Shown here piece after piece: positions 51,327-59,776 of a stretch of DNA of 64,000 nt. Each line of letters opens with the position of its first letter. Positions within the stretch are counted from its first letter, which is position 1. Origin of the DNA: an uncultured Verrucomicrobia subdivision 3 bacterium (GTDB lineage: Bacteria > Verrucomicrobiota > Verrucomicrobiae > Limisphaerales > UBA11358); the NCBI GenBank assembly GCA_903847285.1, contig CAINDH010000136.1, positions 1 through 64,000 on the forward strand, in the 5' to 3' direction. Position numbers and translations under genes: made by a program. Under the pieces are notes generated by a model, which had not been told where the DNA came from, made no database searches, and saw nothing but the letters and a program-made list of their open reading frames with translations.

Positions 51327-53069
51327 ATGGCCAAAGTAAAGTCATTCGCCGAACGCATCGCCGACGCCCTCGTCGAGGACGGTTTATTGAGCGCTGGCCA
51401 GATTGAGGAACTGCTCGAACGGCAGAAAAAAGAAGGTGCGCGGCTGGTGAAATTGCTCGTTGATAAAGACAAGCAATATGTCAGCGACCAGGATCTTGCG
51501 GTCTGCATGGGGCGCGTGTTGAACGTTCCACCGGTGAATCTCGCGCGCGTCAGTATCATTCCCGAAGTGGTGGAATTGATTCCGCGTGACATGGCGCACA
51601 ACCATAAGGTCGTCCCCATTTCTCGGCTGGAAAATAAATTATTCCTTGCGATGGCTGACCCGTTGAACGTCCTCGCTCTCGATGACGTCAAGCGGACCAC
51701 CAAGATGGAGGTTTCCCCGCTCATCGCCTCGGAAAAGGCGATTGCCGAAAAACTCCAGGCCATTGACGCTGCCAAAAGCGGTTCGATGGAAGACATCATT
51801 CAGGATGCGCAGAAGCGCAGTGATGCCGAAGGCGGTGACGACATCGAATCCGTCAAGGAGTCCATGGACGACGTCAACCTTGACGCGCTCGCCGCCTCTA
51901 GCGAGGAAGCTCCCGTCATCAAGCTTGCCAACCTCGTCGTCTTGCAAGCCATCAAAGACCGCGCCAGCGACGTGCATTTGGAGCCGTTCGAGAAATCTAT
52001 CCGCCTGCGTTACCGCATTGATGGCGTGCTTATTGATGCCACGCCGCCGCCCAAGCAGATGCAGCTCGCGCTCGTCTCGCGCTTCAAGATTATGTCGAAC
52101 CTCGACATCGCCGAGCGCCGTCTGCCGCAAGATGGGCGTATGCGCGTGAAGGTCAGTGGGAAAGATTTCGATTTACGCGTCTCGATCTTGCCGACCGTTC
52201 ACGGCGAAAAAATCGTGCTGCGCGTTTTGGACAAATCTAATTTGTCTGCCAGCCTCGACAAACTTGGTTTGGACGAAAGCACGTTCAAGCAGTTCAAAGG
52301 CGCCATTGACGCACCGCACGGATTGATCCTCGTCACTGGCCCGACCGGCTCCGGCAAAACTACCACGCTGTATTCCGCGCTCAACGAGCTGAACAGCCCG
52401 ATGTGGAATATCGTCACCGTGGAAGACCCGGTGGAGTTCCAGATTCCTGGTATCAATCAGGTGCCGACGAAGAAGGACATTGGCCTATCCTTCGCGAGCG
52501 CGCTCCGCTCCATTCTCCGCCAAGACCCGGACATCATCATGATCGGGGAAATCCGTGACACCGAGACGGCGGAAATCGCCATCGAGGCTGCACTCACCGG
52601 CCATCAAGTGCTCTCCACGATGCACTGTAATGATGCCCCCGGTGCCATCGCGCGTCTGGACGACATGGGCATCGCGCCATTTTTGATTTCGTCCTCTGTG
52701 ATTTTGTCCTGCGCGCAACGCTTGATGCGTCGCATTTGCTCGCATTGCAAAGAGCCGGTGACGTATCCCGTGAAGATGTATGAAGACCTCGGCATTGACC
52801 CCGTGACTTTTGACGGCGTGCAATTATTCCGTGGTCGTGGTTGTGACCGTTGCAAGATGTCCGGCTACGCCGGACGTATGGCTATCATTGAGGCTATGAC
52901 CGTTTCCGACCAGATTCGCAAACTCGTCATCGCCCGCGCCAGCACCCGCGAAATGGCCAAACTCGCCGTCAATCAAGGAATGCGAACCCTCCGCATGGTG
53001 GCGCTTGACCGCGCTCGCGACGGCATCTCCACATTGGAACAAGTTCTTGTGACCACCTCCGCTTATTAA
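51327..53069 (+). CDS. PilB/GspE-type secretion or pilus assembly ATPase
   Basis: This 580-residue hexameric ATPase powers type IV pilus extension or type II secretion. It has an N-terminal MshEN domain (IADALVEDGLLSAGQIEELLERQ...VVPISRLENKLFLAMADPLN), an N2 domain and a RecA-like core with Walker A GPTGSGKTT at 338, an Asp box, Walker B (DPDIIMIGEIRDTETAEIA) and a His box (TGHQVLSTMHCNDA). The tetracysteine zinc site is present: CSHCKEPV and GCDRCKMSGYAGR. The ATG is 1 bp after the TPR-MshEN gene. No pilC, pilT or pilin gene is in the window. PilB and GspE cannot be separated without the rest of the system. Confidence 0.93.
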   Translation: MAKVKSFAERIADALVEDGLLSAGQIEELLERQKKEGARLVKLLVDKDKQYVSDQDLAVCMGRVLNVPPVNLARVSIIPEVVELIPRDMAHNHKVVPISRLENKLFLAMADPLNVLALDDVKRTTKMEVSPLIASEKAIAEKLQAIDAAKSGSMEDIIQDAQKRSDAEGGDDIESVKESMDDVNLDALAASSEEAPVIKLANLVVLQAIKDRASDVHLEPFEKSIRLRYRIDGVLIDATPPPKQMQLALVSRFKIMSNLDIAERRLPQDGRMRVKVSGKDFDLRVSILPTVHGEKIVLRVLDKSNLSASLDKLGLDESTFKQFKGAIDAPHGLILVTGPTGSGKTTTLYSALNELNSPMWNIVTVEDPVEFQIPGINQVPTKKDIGLSFASALRSILRQDPDIIMIGEIRDTETAEIAIEAALTGHQVLSTMHCNDAPGAIARLDDMGIAPFLISSSVILSCAQRLMRRICSHCKEPVTYPVKMYEDLGIDPVTFDGVQLFRGRGCDRCKMSGYAGRMAIIEAMTVSDQIRKLVIARASTREMAKLAVNQGMRTLRMVALDRARDGISTLEQVLVTTSAY

Positions 53070-53218
53070 ATCAGAATTCCGAAGTTGATTTACGCAGGGA
53101 AACCAAGCAAACCAAGCAAACGAAGCTAGACTGAGTTAGAATTTCGCGATCTTCTGGAAAATTTATTTCTGAGTTTGTGCCAAAGCCGAACACTGCCGTG
53201 GGTTTCGGAGAATCGTAG

Positions 53219-53302
53219 TGGGACAGGCTTTCAGCCTATCCAGTCGTAGGAGGTGCACTCGGAGTTTAAACTTTGAAACCGCACAGGCGGATGGCTGTCC
53301 CA
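53219..53302. repeat. Short interspersed inverted-repeat element (TGGGACAG...CTGTCCCA)
   Basis: TGGGACAG at 53219-53226 and CTGTCCCA at 53295-53302 are perfect inverted ends. Inside, CAGCCTATCC and GGATGGCTG extend the pairing. The rest of the 53070-53336 gap holds only a GCAAACCAA-type direct repeat and AAGTTTAAACTT-like motifs. No gene is visible. Confidence 0.6.
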
Positions 53303-53336
53303 ATACCGTTCGAAGTTTAACCTTCGGAAATACTGA

Positions 53337-54368
53337 CTAAAACTTCCGTTGTTGAAAAGTTCCCAGCTCCGGCGCGCCATTGGCCGAATTTTTATTATCT
53401 CTCGCCCACGGCGGTGCTTGCACCAGCGGCTTGGGTTTTTGTTTGGGCGCATTGCCCGATGTAGGAGTAAAGCCGGTCACAGTAGGCAATGGCGCGATGC
53501 CCATTGGCCGACTAGCCGTTTCGCGCACTGGTTGGTAAGTATTTCCTGCTGGATTGTAACCCGTCGCCGCCTGAGATTTTTGTTCCACCACGCTTGCAGC
53601 TGACGGCTGGAAACCTGAGGCCGTGGCTGGCAACTCCGTCCGCTCCGGTTGCGGCGACTGCATCATCGCCCGGAAACGTTCCATCCCAGCCTGCTGTTCC
53701 TTGTCCGTCTTCGATGTCGGAGCCGGCAGGTTCAAGGCATTTGCCCACGGTGATTCTGCCCAACGCTTTTGCTGCTCGGCCTCCAGTGGCGAAAGTTTCG
53801 AAGCACTTCGGTTCTGACCTAATGCAGCGGCGGCTTCCCGGTCCTTTTTCTTTTGATTCGACCACGGAGCCAGCGAAGAATCTTCATCCGCGCCAAAATA
53901 GCGCGCCCGCGACATTCCATTCGTAGCCGCCGCACCGCGCTGCTGATCTTGGCGCTTCATGTAACGCTCATCGGCAGAAAGGTTCCGGTCAGGATCCGGT
54001 AGCCCCATGATTTTGGCCGCCGTCGGCACGTTCATGATTTCCTCCGGCGTCATCAACGTCCAATTCCGTTGATTATCCAAATTCTTTTGCATCTGCTCAG
54101 ACTCCTCGCGCGACAACCGCCTCGGTTTTTGCGCGCCCGGCAGGACATCGAAATCTGCCTTGGGCTTGCTGTTGAAGATGGATGACGGCGCATTCTGGCC
54201 ACTCGGTGCCTTGTGCGGCTGTTGTTCCATGAAGGAATTCGCCTTTTCCGTCACGCCTTCCGTTGGTCGGGAAAAAATAATGGATTCCTGCGCCGCCAAC
54301 GGCCACACCGCCGCCAGCGACAATGCGCCCCCGGCAAACAGGCCAAAATTGGTAAAACGACGTTTCAT
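53337..54368 (-). CDS. Secreted low-complexity protein of unknown function
   Basis: This 343-residue protein has an export signal (MKRRFTNFGLFAGGALSLAAVWPLAAQ). The mature part is predicted to be largely disordered, rich in Gln, Lys, Pro, Ala and Ser, with charged helical pieces (RRLSREESEQMQKNLDNQRNW, KKKDREAAAALGQNRSASKL, EAEQQKRWAESPW). It ends PPWARDNKNSANGAPELGTFQQRKF. No enzyme motif or transmembrane helix follows the signal. I do not recognise the family. It is transcribed towards the PilB region, with a repeat element beyond its end, and is separated by 136 bp from the FmdB-type gene. Confidence 0.7.
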   Translation of the reverse strand: MKRRFTNFGLFAGGALSLAAVWPLAAQESIIFSRPTEGVTEKANSFMEQQPHKAPSGQNAPSSIFNSKPKADFDVLPGAQKPRRLSREESEQMQKNLDNQRNWTLMTPEEIMNVPTAAKIMGLPDPDRNLSADERYMKRQDQQRGAAATNGMSRARYFGADEDSSLAPWSNQKKKDREAAAALGQNRSASKLSPLEAEQQKRWAESPWANALNLPAPTSKTDKEQQAGMERFRAMMQSPQPERTELPATASGFQPSAASVVEQKSQAATGYNPAGNTYQPVRETASRPMGIAPLPTVTGFTPTSGNAPKQKPKPLVQAPPWARDNKNSANGAPELGTFQQRKF

Positions 54369-54504
54369 TCAGAGTTGCACGCTAGTGGATTCGACCGCAT
54401 CCGTCAAAAAACAACTCAAATTAAAATCAATTGATCAGTATTAGCTGATGGTTGATAGCGGGAGTGCGTCAGCAGTTGCCCTCAACTTGAGACAATCAGC
54501 TAAC

Positions 54505-54753
54505 TCACTGTTTCTCGTATTCACCCTTGCTGATTTTTTTCAGCACCGTGAAACCCGCTTTCTTTGCGTCAGAGATCGAAAGCGGCTTCAACTTGTGCGG
54601 CGTGCTGAAGCCCGAGATGATTTTCCGCACCGGCTTCTTGCAGGCTGGGCACTTCTCCAGCGGCGGTGCGGACAGCGGACGATGCAGCGTGAACGTTCCG
54701 CCACACGCCTTGCATCCGCCCGCATCGCAAACTTCGTATTCGTAAATCGGCAT
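54505..54753 (-). CDS. FmdB-family zinc-ribbon protein
   Basis: This 82-residue protein has two cysteine pairs that form a zinc ribbon: MPIYEYEVCDAGGCKACGG and KCPACKKPVRKIISGF. It matches the putative regulatory FmdB family in the MPIYEYxC start and in length. The function is unresolved; members are proposed to bind nucleic acid or to act as regulators. It lies 15 bp downstream of the TPR membrane protein gene, so it is probably on the same transcript. Confidence 0.9.
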   Translation of the reverse strand: MPIYEYEVCDAGGCKACGGTFTLHRPLSAPPLEKCPACKKPVRKIISGFSTPHKLKPLSISDAKKAGFTVLKKISKGEYEKQ

Positions 54754-54768
54754 AAGAATTCCGGTGTA

Positions 54769-55779
54769 TTACTTACGCGGCAAATTCATTTCCCGCCACT
54801 CTTTTAATTTAGCCTCCGCCGCCGCCAGTTGCGTCAGGCTGAAACGATTCTCCGCCCGCGCTGCTTGAAAAATTTTCCCCGCGCGTGAAACATTGCCGCA
54901 ATGAACCGCTTGCACCTCCGCCAGTTTCAGCCGCAAATCAAAGTCATCCGGGCAGTTTTTGACCTGCTGTTCCAGCAGTTCGACCGCCGAACCGAAAGAT
55001 TTCTGCGCCAGCAATTCCTCCAGCGACACCGCCGTAGGCACTGCTGCCGCCTTAACCGGCTTTGGCTTACGCCACTCATCAATCGAACGGCGCGCAAACT
55101 CGATGTGTGCAGCGGGAACCGATTTTTGCTTTTCAAGCGCGCGCAAAACTTCATGTGCCTTGTCTGATTGCCTCAAATCCTGTGCATAGAGCCGCATAAG
55201 CGCCATCGCCGCGCCGTCATCCGCCGGATTTTTTTTGAGCAATGACTGCAGCAACGCCTCCGCCTCGGAAAATTTCGCCTCCGCTCGCAGTTGCGCTACG
55301 TCGTTGAGTGGTCGCTCCAACCTCGTGCCGGTTTGTTTTACCCCGAGAAATTCCAGCGCCGTCGTTAGCGTCGCCGCATTCACCTCGCCGGTTTTTTGCA
55401 ACTCTTCGCATAACTGGATCGCCTCCTCTCGTTTTCCATGATGAATGAGTTGCGCAATGGCATCCTGATGCCGCTGATTTTTTTTCAAGTCCAAAGGCCG
55501 GTCATCATGGAAACCTGGGTCAATAAAAACTCGCGCCCGACGGGACATTAGTTCAGCCAAGCAACTGGCCCAAACAATGCCGATGCCCACGGCAAAGAAC
55601 ATCGCCAACGCCGTCATAAACAACATCGCCGCCACCAAGAACAGAGTTGCGGCGATGCGGAGGAAACGCCGCCAGAAATCACTCCGCCGCCCGTCGCCCT
55701 CGAGATTGGAGTCATAACCCGATAACCACCAAGCCCCGGCTAGCAAGGTTAGATAGGTGCAGATTTCAAGGGCGATCAT
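54769..55779 (-). CDS. Membrane-anchored TPR protein of unknown function
   Basis: This 336-residue protein has two or three N-terminal transmembrane helices (LEICTYLTLLAGAWWL, IAATLFLVAAMLFMTALAMFFAVGIGIVWASCLAEL). The rest is cytoplasmic helical repeats of TPR type (HHGKREEAIQLCEELQKTG, AEAKFSEAEALLQSLLKKNPADDGAAMALMRLYAQ, QKSFGSAVELLEQQVKNCPDDFDLRLKLAEVQ). No catalytic motif is seen. It is flanked by two small zinc-ribbon genes on the same strand: the 51-aa gene ends 42 bp upstream and the FmdB-type gene starts 15 bp downstream. It probably acts as a protein-interaction scaffold at the membrane. Confidence 0.78.
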   Translation of the reverse strand: MIALEICTYLTLLAGAWWLSGYDSNLEGDGRRSDFWRRFLRIAATLFLVAAMLFMTALAMFFAVGIGIVWASCLAELMSRRARVFIDPGFHDDRPLDLKKNQRHQDAIAQLIHHGKREEAIQLCEELQKTGEVNAATLTTALEFLGVKQTGTRLERPLNDVAQLRAEAKFSEAEALLQSLLKKNPADDGAAMALMRLYAQDLRQSDKAHEVLRALEKQKSVPAAHIEFARRSIDEWRKPKPVKAAAVPTAVSLEELLAQKSFGSAVELLEQQVKNCPDDFDLRLKLAEVQAVHCGNVSRAGKIFQAARAENRFSLTQLAAAEAKLKEWREMNLPRK

Positions 55780-55821
55780 CGTCTTGATTTTTTCAGTGGG
55801 ACAGCCGCCTCGCCTGCCTCA

Positions 55822-55977
55822 CTATTTGTCGTCATCGCTGCCGTGTCCGGCGCAGGCGCAGCCTGCCAGCGCCACGCAATCCGCACAGAGAAATCTACCG
55901 GCAAATTCCTGCGCGTCAAAACTTCCGCAGCGTTCGCACGCGGCATCTTCAAGCGAGAAGGCTGGTTTGGATTCCAC
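55822..55977 (-). CDS. 51-aa zinc-ribbon protein
   Basis: A 51-residue frame starts at GTG 55977 and carries CERCG, LCADC and CACAGHG, that is CxxC-x13-CxxC plus a CxC, with an acidic C-terminus (GSDDDK). The cysteine spacing is typical of a treble-clef or zinc-ribbon small protein, and codon use is normal for the region. A longer 67-residue frame in another phase covers the same DNA but has no such pattern. Start and function are uncertain; with the FmdB-type gene it brackets the TPR membrane protein gene. Confidence 0.65.
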   Translation of the reverse strand: MESKPAFSLEDAACERCGSFDAQEFAGRFLCADCVALAGCACAGHGSDDDK

Positions 55978-56028
55978 AATTATCTGAACGTTGCAAACGA
56001 ATTTCGCTTCTGTAAAACCAACCGCTGA

Positions 56029-56081
56029 TTGTAGCAGCCGACGTCAGTCGGCTCTGATTTCAATTTCAGCTAGAGCTACAA
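56029..56081. repeat. Nested inverted-repeat element (TTGTAGC...GCTACAA)
   Basis: The outer arms TTGTAGC (56029-56035) and GCTACAA (56075-56081) enclose a perfect hairpin, AGCCGAC-GTCA-GTCGGCT (56036-56053). It lies in the gap beyond the end of trpE. This looks like a small interspersed element and not a terminator, as no T tract follows. Confidence 0.6.
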
Positions 56082-56121
56082 TTTCGGGGGATGCCGTTTG
56101 CGTATTTCGCGTGGCTCACGG

Positions 56122-57627
56122 TTAATCCACTTTCCCAAAATTCTCCGCCATCGCAATCGCCTTCCGCATCGCCATGGATTTATTGATTGTCTCCTGATAC
56201 TCGCCTTCGGGCGTGGAATCATTCACCCAGCCGCCGCCGGCTTGCACGTAGGCTTTGCCATCCTTGATGAGTGCAGTGCGGATGGTGATGCAAGTATCGG
56301 TATTGCCGTTGAAGGAAAAATATCCAACCGCGCCCGCGTAAGTCCCGCGCGTGGTCTGTTCGAGTTCGGAAATGATCTGCATCGCGCGAATTTTCGGCGC
56401 ACCGCTGACCGTGCCGGCGGGAAACGTCGCGCGCATCAGATCGTAATTGGTTTTCGCGGCGGATAATTTTCCCTCGACCTGCGAAACGATATGCATGACG
56501 TGGCTGTAGCGCTCGATGAACATCAAGTCCTTCACCTGCACACTGCCGAAATCGCACACGCGACCGATGTCATTGCGCGCAAGATCCACGAGCATGACGT
56601 GTTCGGCGCGCTCCTTCGGGTCGGCAAGCAATTCTTTTTCCAGCGCCGCATCTTCAGCCTCGTTCTTGCCGCGACGACGTGTGCCAGCGATGGGACGGAT
56701 TTCAACTTTGCCTTCCTCACAGCGAACGTGCAGTTCCGGCGACGCTCCGACGAGCGCAAAGCCTTCGAGTTCCAGCAAAAATAGATACGGCGATGGATTC
56801 ACGTTTCGCACGGCGCGGTAAATGTCCAGCGGCGACGCCGTGACCGGCGCGGAAAAACGCTGCGAGCCGACGACCTGAATGATGTCGCCCGCTGTGATGA
56901 ATTTTTTGGACGCTTCTACGTTCGCGAAAAATGTTTCCTGTGTCTGGTTGGATTGAAATTCAATGGCGGAAACGTCTTTGGTGACATCAACCGCCGTATG
57001 TTCGCTGGGTTGTTCGAGCAATGCGACCAGCCGGTCAATTTCAGCAGTAGCATTTTCGTAAGCTTCCGCCGGAGTTTCCGCGTCGTCGAGAATGGCATTC
57101 ACCAGGATTGTAATCGTCTGTTGCACGCGGTCGAAAATCAAAAGCTGGTCGGCCACGAGAAAATACATCACGGGCGTTTTTAATTCGTCGTTCTGTGGGC
57201 GCGGCACGGATGGCTCCACATCATGGATAAATTCGTAGCCAATGAAGCCGACCGCGCCACCCGTGAAGCGCGGCAAGCCCGGCACGGCCACCGCCCGAAA
57301 TTTTTTCATCACCCGCTCGATGACCTCCAAGCCGTCCTTCACGTCCTTGCCGACCACTGCGGTTTCGGTGACGCGACCATTCTCGAACATCTGGACGTGC
57401 TGACCATCCTGACGGATGACCGCGCGTGGATTGCAGCCCACGAACGAATAACGCCCGATGTGTTCGCCGCCCTCGACGGATTCAAAGAGAAAGGATTCGC
57501 CCGGTCCGCGAATTTTACGGTAAGCCGAGAGCGGCGTTTCCAGATCGGCGAGAATGCGGCGCGTGACGGGAATCAGATTTCCCTGCGTCGAAAACTTCAG
57601 AAATTCTTCCAGTGTCGGCGAATACAT
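56122..57627 (-). CDS. trpE: Anthranilate synthase component I
   Basis: This 501-residue TrpE makes anthranilate from chorismate for tryptophan synthesis, with glutamine amidotransferase TrpG as partner. The N-terminal domain has TPLSAYRKI and the feedback-site-like FLFESVEGGEHIGRYSF. The chorismate-binding domain has GGAVGFIGYEF, PIAGTRRRGKNEAEDAALE, HVMLVDLARNDIGRV, RYSHVMHIVSQVEG and TFPAGTVSGAPKIRAMQII. I chose ATG 57627 (MYSPTLEEF), the usual family start; a TTG 20 codons upstream is unlikely. trpG is not in the window. The downstream element is the inverted repeat at 56029. PabB is the main alternative, but the N-terminal effector-site sequence favours TrpE. Confidence 0.92.
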   Translation of the reverse strand: MYSPTLEEFLKFSTQGNLIPVTRRILADLETPLSAYRKIRGPGESFLFESVEGGEHIGRYSFVGCNPRAVIRQDGQHVQMFENGRVTETAVVGKDVKDGLEVIERVMKKFRAVAVPGLPRFTGGAVGFIGYEFIHDVEPSVPRPQNDELKTPVMYFLVADQLLIFDRVQQTITILVNAILDDAETPAEAYENATAEIDRLVALLEQPSEHTAVDVTKDVSAIEFQSNQTQETFFANVEASKKFITAGDIIQVVGSQRFSAPVTASPLDIYRAVRNVNPSPYLFLLELEGFALVGASPELHVRCEEGKVEIRPIAGTRRRGKNEAEDAALEKELLADPKERAEHVMLVDLARNDIGRVCDFGSVQVKDLMFIERYSHVMHIVSQVEGKLSAAKTNYDLMRATFPAGTVSGAPKIRAMQIISELEQTTRGTYAGAVGYFSFNGNTDTCITIRTALIKDGKAYVQAGGGWVNDSTPEGEYQETINKSMAMRKAIAMAENFGKVD

Positions 57628-57687
57628 GAAGCCATTTTTAGCCGAAGCGCTAGGAAAACAAAAGCAGGAAGCCTCAGCTAGCGGCAA

Positions 57688-59025
57688 TCATTTCATCGGT
57701 GCAAGGTCATTGCCCACGGCGCGTTCGAACTTTGCGCGTGCCGTGGCGTAGTCGTGCTGTGCTTGCACTTGCGTGGTGCGCGATTGCGTCAGCGCGGTCT
57801 CGGCGTTCAGCACGTCGAGTTGTGTGCTGGTGCCGGCTTCCGCGCGAGCCCTTGCCTCGCGCAATGCTTCATCGGCGGACTCCTGAACTTTTGCCTGCGA
57901 GTCCAAGGTTTCGCGCGCTTGTAAAAAATCGGAATACGCCGTGCGCACACTGATTTCAATCTGGCGCTGCCGGTCGGTCAGTTCGGTCCGGGATTTTTCC
58001 AGTTCCGCTTTGGCCTGTTTGACTTTGCCGTAAGTCGCCGCACCGTCAAAAATATTCCAGCTCAACTGCGCCCCTGCATTCCAGCCATGGATGTCGTGGT
58101 CAATCTCGACGGGCGGCGTGAACCGCGCATTGAACCAGTCGTAGCCGGCGAACAATGAAATCGTCGGTTGATAGCCCGCCTTGGCATCCACCACAGAAAG
58201 TTTCTGCAAATCCACGGTGCGTCGCTGGGCTTCCAGTTCCGTGCGCTTCTGCAATGCGGACTGGATGGCGTCAGGCAAATTCACTTCCAGTGGCGCGAGG
58301 TTAAACCCATCGGTGAGGTTCAGCGGGATGTCTTCCCAGATTTCACGCGGCAAATTATAGCCGAGCAAATTCGCGAGATTGTTTTTAGCGAGGCGATTCG
58401 CGTTGCGCGCTTGGATCAGCGATGGACGTTCGTTCGCCACGGCAACTTCCGCGCGCAGCACGTTGAATCGGGGAACCGTGCCTGCGTCCAGCCGGTGCTT
58501 TTGATCTTCCAATTCCTTTTCTAAAAGTTTCACGGAAGCCTCCCGCACTACGACCTGCTGCGCGGCGAGAAGAACATCGTAGTAAGCCACGCGCACGGCG
58601 AGCAATGCATCCGCTACGGCCGTCTGATAAATGGCTACCGCCTGTTTCTTTGTCACGCCCGCCGAACGGATGGCCGCGATGTTGCGTCCGCCGTCGTAAA
58701 TGTTTTGCACGATTTGAATACCAGCGTTCCAATTGCGGACGGGTTGGCCAAAGGCGCCAAAGTTTTCCACCAGGCTCGATTGGTTTGCCTTGTATTGGCC
58801 GCTGGCTACGACGTGCGGCAACGCCACCGCGCGCGTCTGGATGACGAGGCCATGCGAGATTTCTAAATCATTTTTCGCCTTTAAAATCAAGGTATTTTGC
58901 ACCAGCGCCGTGTTCAATGCATCCGCTAGCGAAAGCGGGCGCGCGAGCCAGTTCGTGTCGCCCGCGCGGCTGGAAGTGGCGGCTATAAAAATCAGGATGG
59001 CGGGAAAAATATAATTTAATTTCAT
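57688..59025 (-). CDS. TolC-family outer-membrane efflux protein
   Basis: This 445-residue TolC-like channel has a signal peptide (MKLNYIFPAILIFIAATSSRAGD). The two-repeat alpha-helical barrel pattern is visible: LSLADALNTALVQNTLILKAKNDLEISHG...YDGGRNIAAIRSAG...DALLAVRVAYYDVLLAAQQVVVREASVKLLEKEL in repeat 1 and ISVRTAYSDFLQARETLDSQAKVQESADEALREARARAEAGTSTQLDVLNAETALTQSR in repeat 2. I chose ATG 59025; longer frames reach into the regulator gene. It lies 11 bp downstream of the CecR-type regulator and should form the outer-membrane exit for the ABC system encoded divergently. Confidence 0.93.
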   Translation of the reverse strand: MKLNYIFPAILIFIAATSSRAGDTNWLARPLSLADALNTALVQNTLILKAKNDLEISHGLVIQTRAVALPHVVASGQYKANQSSLVENFGAFGQPVRNWNAGIQIVQNIYDGGRNIAAIRSAGVTKKQAVAIYQTAVADALLAVRVAYYDVLLAAQQVVVREASVKLLEKELEDQKHRLDAGTVPRFNVLRAEVAVANERPSLIQARNANRLAKNNLANLLGYNLPREIWEDIPLNLTDGFNLAPLEVNLPDAIQSALQKRTELEAQRRTVDLQKLSVVDAKAGYQPTISLFAGYDWFNARFTPPVEIDHDIHGWNAGAQLSWNIFDGAATYGKVKQAKAELEKSRTELTDRQRQIEISVRTAYSDFLQARETLDSQAKVQESADEALREARARAEAGTSTQLDVLNAETALTQSRTTQVQAQHDYATARAKFERAVGNDLAPMK

Positions 59026-59036
59026 GGGGCAATTTT

Positions 59037-59696
59037 TTAACGCTTCTTGTCGGAGAAATTTTTCATCGCGGCGAGGGAAAATTTTGTGATGTGAGCGGAC
59101 AGTTTTTCCAGCGCTGCCGTGTCCGCGGCTGGGCGCCCCGCCAGTCGGGCGACCACCGGGCCGCAGTGATGGTAGAACACGCACTGGCTGACCACACTGA
59201 AGGCGCAGAGCCGCACGCGTTCGTCGTTGAGCGGGCAACCGAGAATGTCCGCGACGATTTTCCAAAGCTGGCTCGCCATCGGCCGGATGAATTCTTCCAC
59301 CAGCGAATCCAGCGCCGCCGTGGGCTCGATCATCTCACGCGACATCAGTTTGCCGTGGCACGCCGTCGGGCTGTCATCAAAAATTCGCAGCAGGAACGAA
59401 TGCACGAACGCGCGCAGTTTCTGCTCTGGGGCGGCATTGTCCGTGACGCCCTGGAACGCTGGATATTTTTCCAGCGCCCGCGCGTGAGCATGCCGCAGCA
59501 CCTCCGCGTAAAGTTTCTCTTTGTCGCCAAAATGGTAATTGATGGCTGCAATGTTCGCGCCCGCGCGGCGACAGATTTCGCGCACGGTGGAATTCCGAAA
59601 GCCGACCTCGCCAAAAACTTCGGCGGCGGCTTCCAGCAATTGCTGGCGCGTCGCATCCTGATTGGCGGCGGTTTTGATTTCGGGTTTTTGGCTCAC
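59037..59696 (-). CDS. TetR-family regulator, CecR-like
   Basis: This 219-residue regulator has an N-terminal TetR helix-turn-helix (TRQQLLEAAAEVFGEVGFRNSTVREICRRAGANIAAINYHFGDKEKLYAEVLRHAH) and a C-terminal ligand domain similar to CecR/YbiH (SLVEEFIRPMASQLWKIVADILG...RLCAFSVVSQCVFYHHCGPVV). The start is GTG 59696. It heads a tolC operon and is divergent from an adaptor-ATPase-permease operon, the same partnership as cecR-ybhGFSR in E. coli. A perfect 16-bp palindrome in the 80-bp divergent promoter region is the likely operator. It probably represses both operons until a drug or other toxic compound binds. Confidence 0.92.
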   Translation of the reverse strand: MSQKPEIKTAANQDATRQQLLEAAAEVFGEVGFRNSTVREICRRAGANIAAINYHFGDKEKLYAEVLRHAHARALEKYPAFQGVTDNAAPEQKLRAFVHSFLLRIFDDSPTACHGKLMSREMIEPTAALDSLVEEFIRPMASQLWKIVADILGCPLNDERVRLCAFSVVSQCVFYHHCGPVVARLAGRPAADTAALEKLSAHITKFSLAAMKNFSDKKR

Positions 59697-59712
59697 GTTT
59701 CAAACACAAGAT

Positions 59713-59728
59713 TCAAACAATTGTTTGA
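59713..59728. promoter_or_regulatory. Palindromic operator TCAAACAATTGTTTGA
   Basis: A perfect 16-bp palindrome lies between the divergent regulator and adaptor genes. It overlaps a TTGACA -35 hexamer at 59725-59730 that points towards the adaptor gene, so a bound TetR dimer would block that promoter and probably its own. Confidence 0.8.
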
Positions 59729-59776
59729 CACGTCAATAAAATTTTTGTTCCTTGCTGGTGGCAACCGTAATCGCTC

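Noticed and set aside
55776..55979. 67-aa minus-strand frame whose stop overlaps the ATG of the TPR membrane gene
   Set aside because: The 51-aa frame in another phase over the same DNA has a clear zinc-ribbon cysteine pattern; the 67-aa product has none and is rich in Arg/Ala/Pro as expected for a shadow.
59026..59265. 80-residue N-terminal extension of the TolC-family protein
   Set aside because: It overlaps the regulator gene; the ATG at 59025 gives a standard signal peptide at once.
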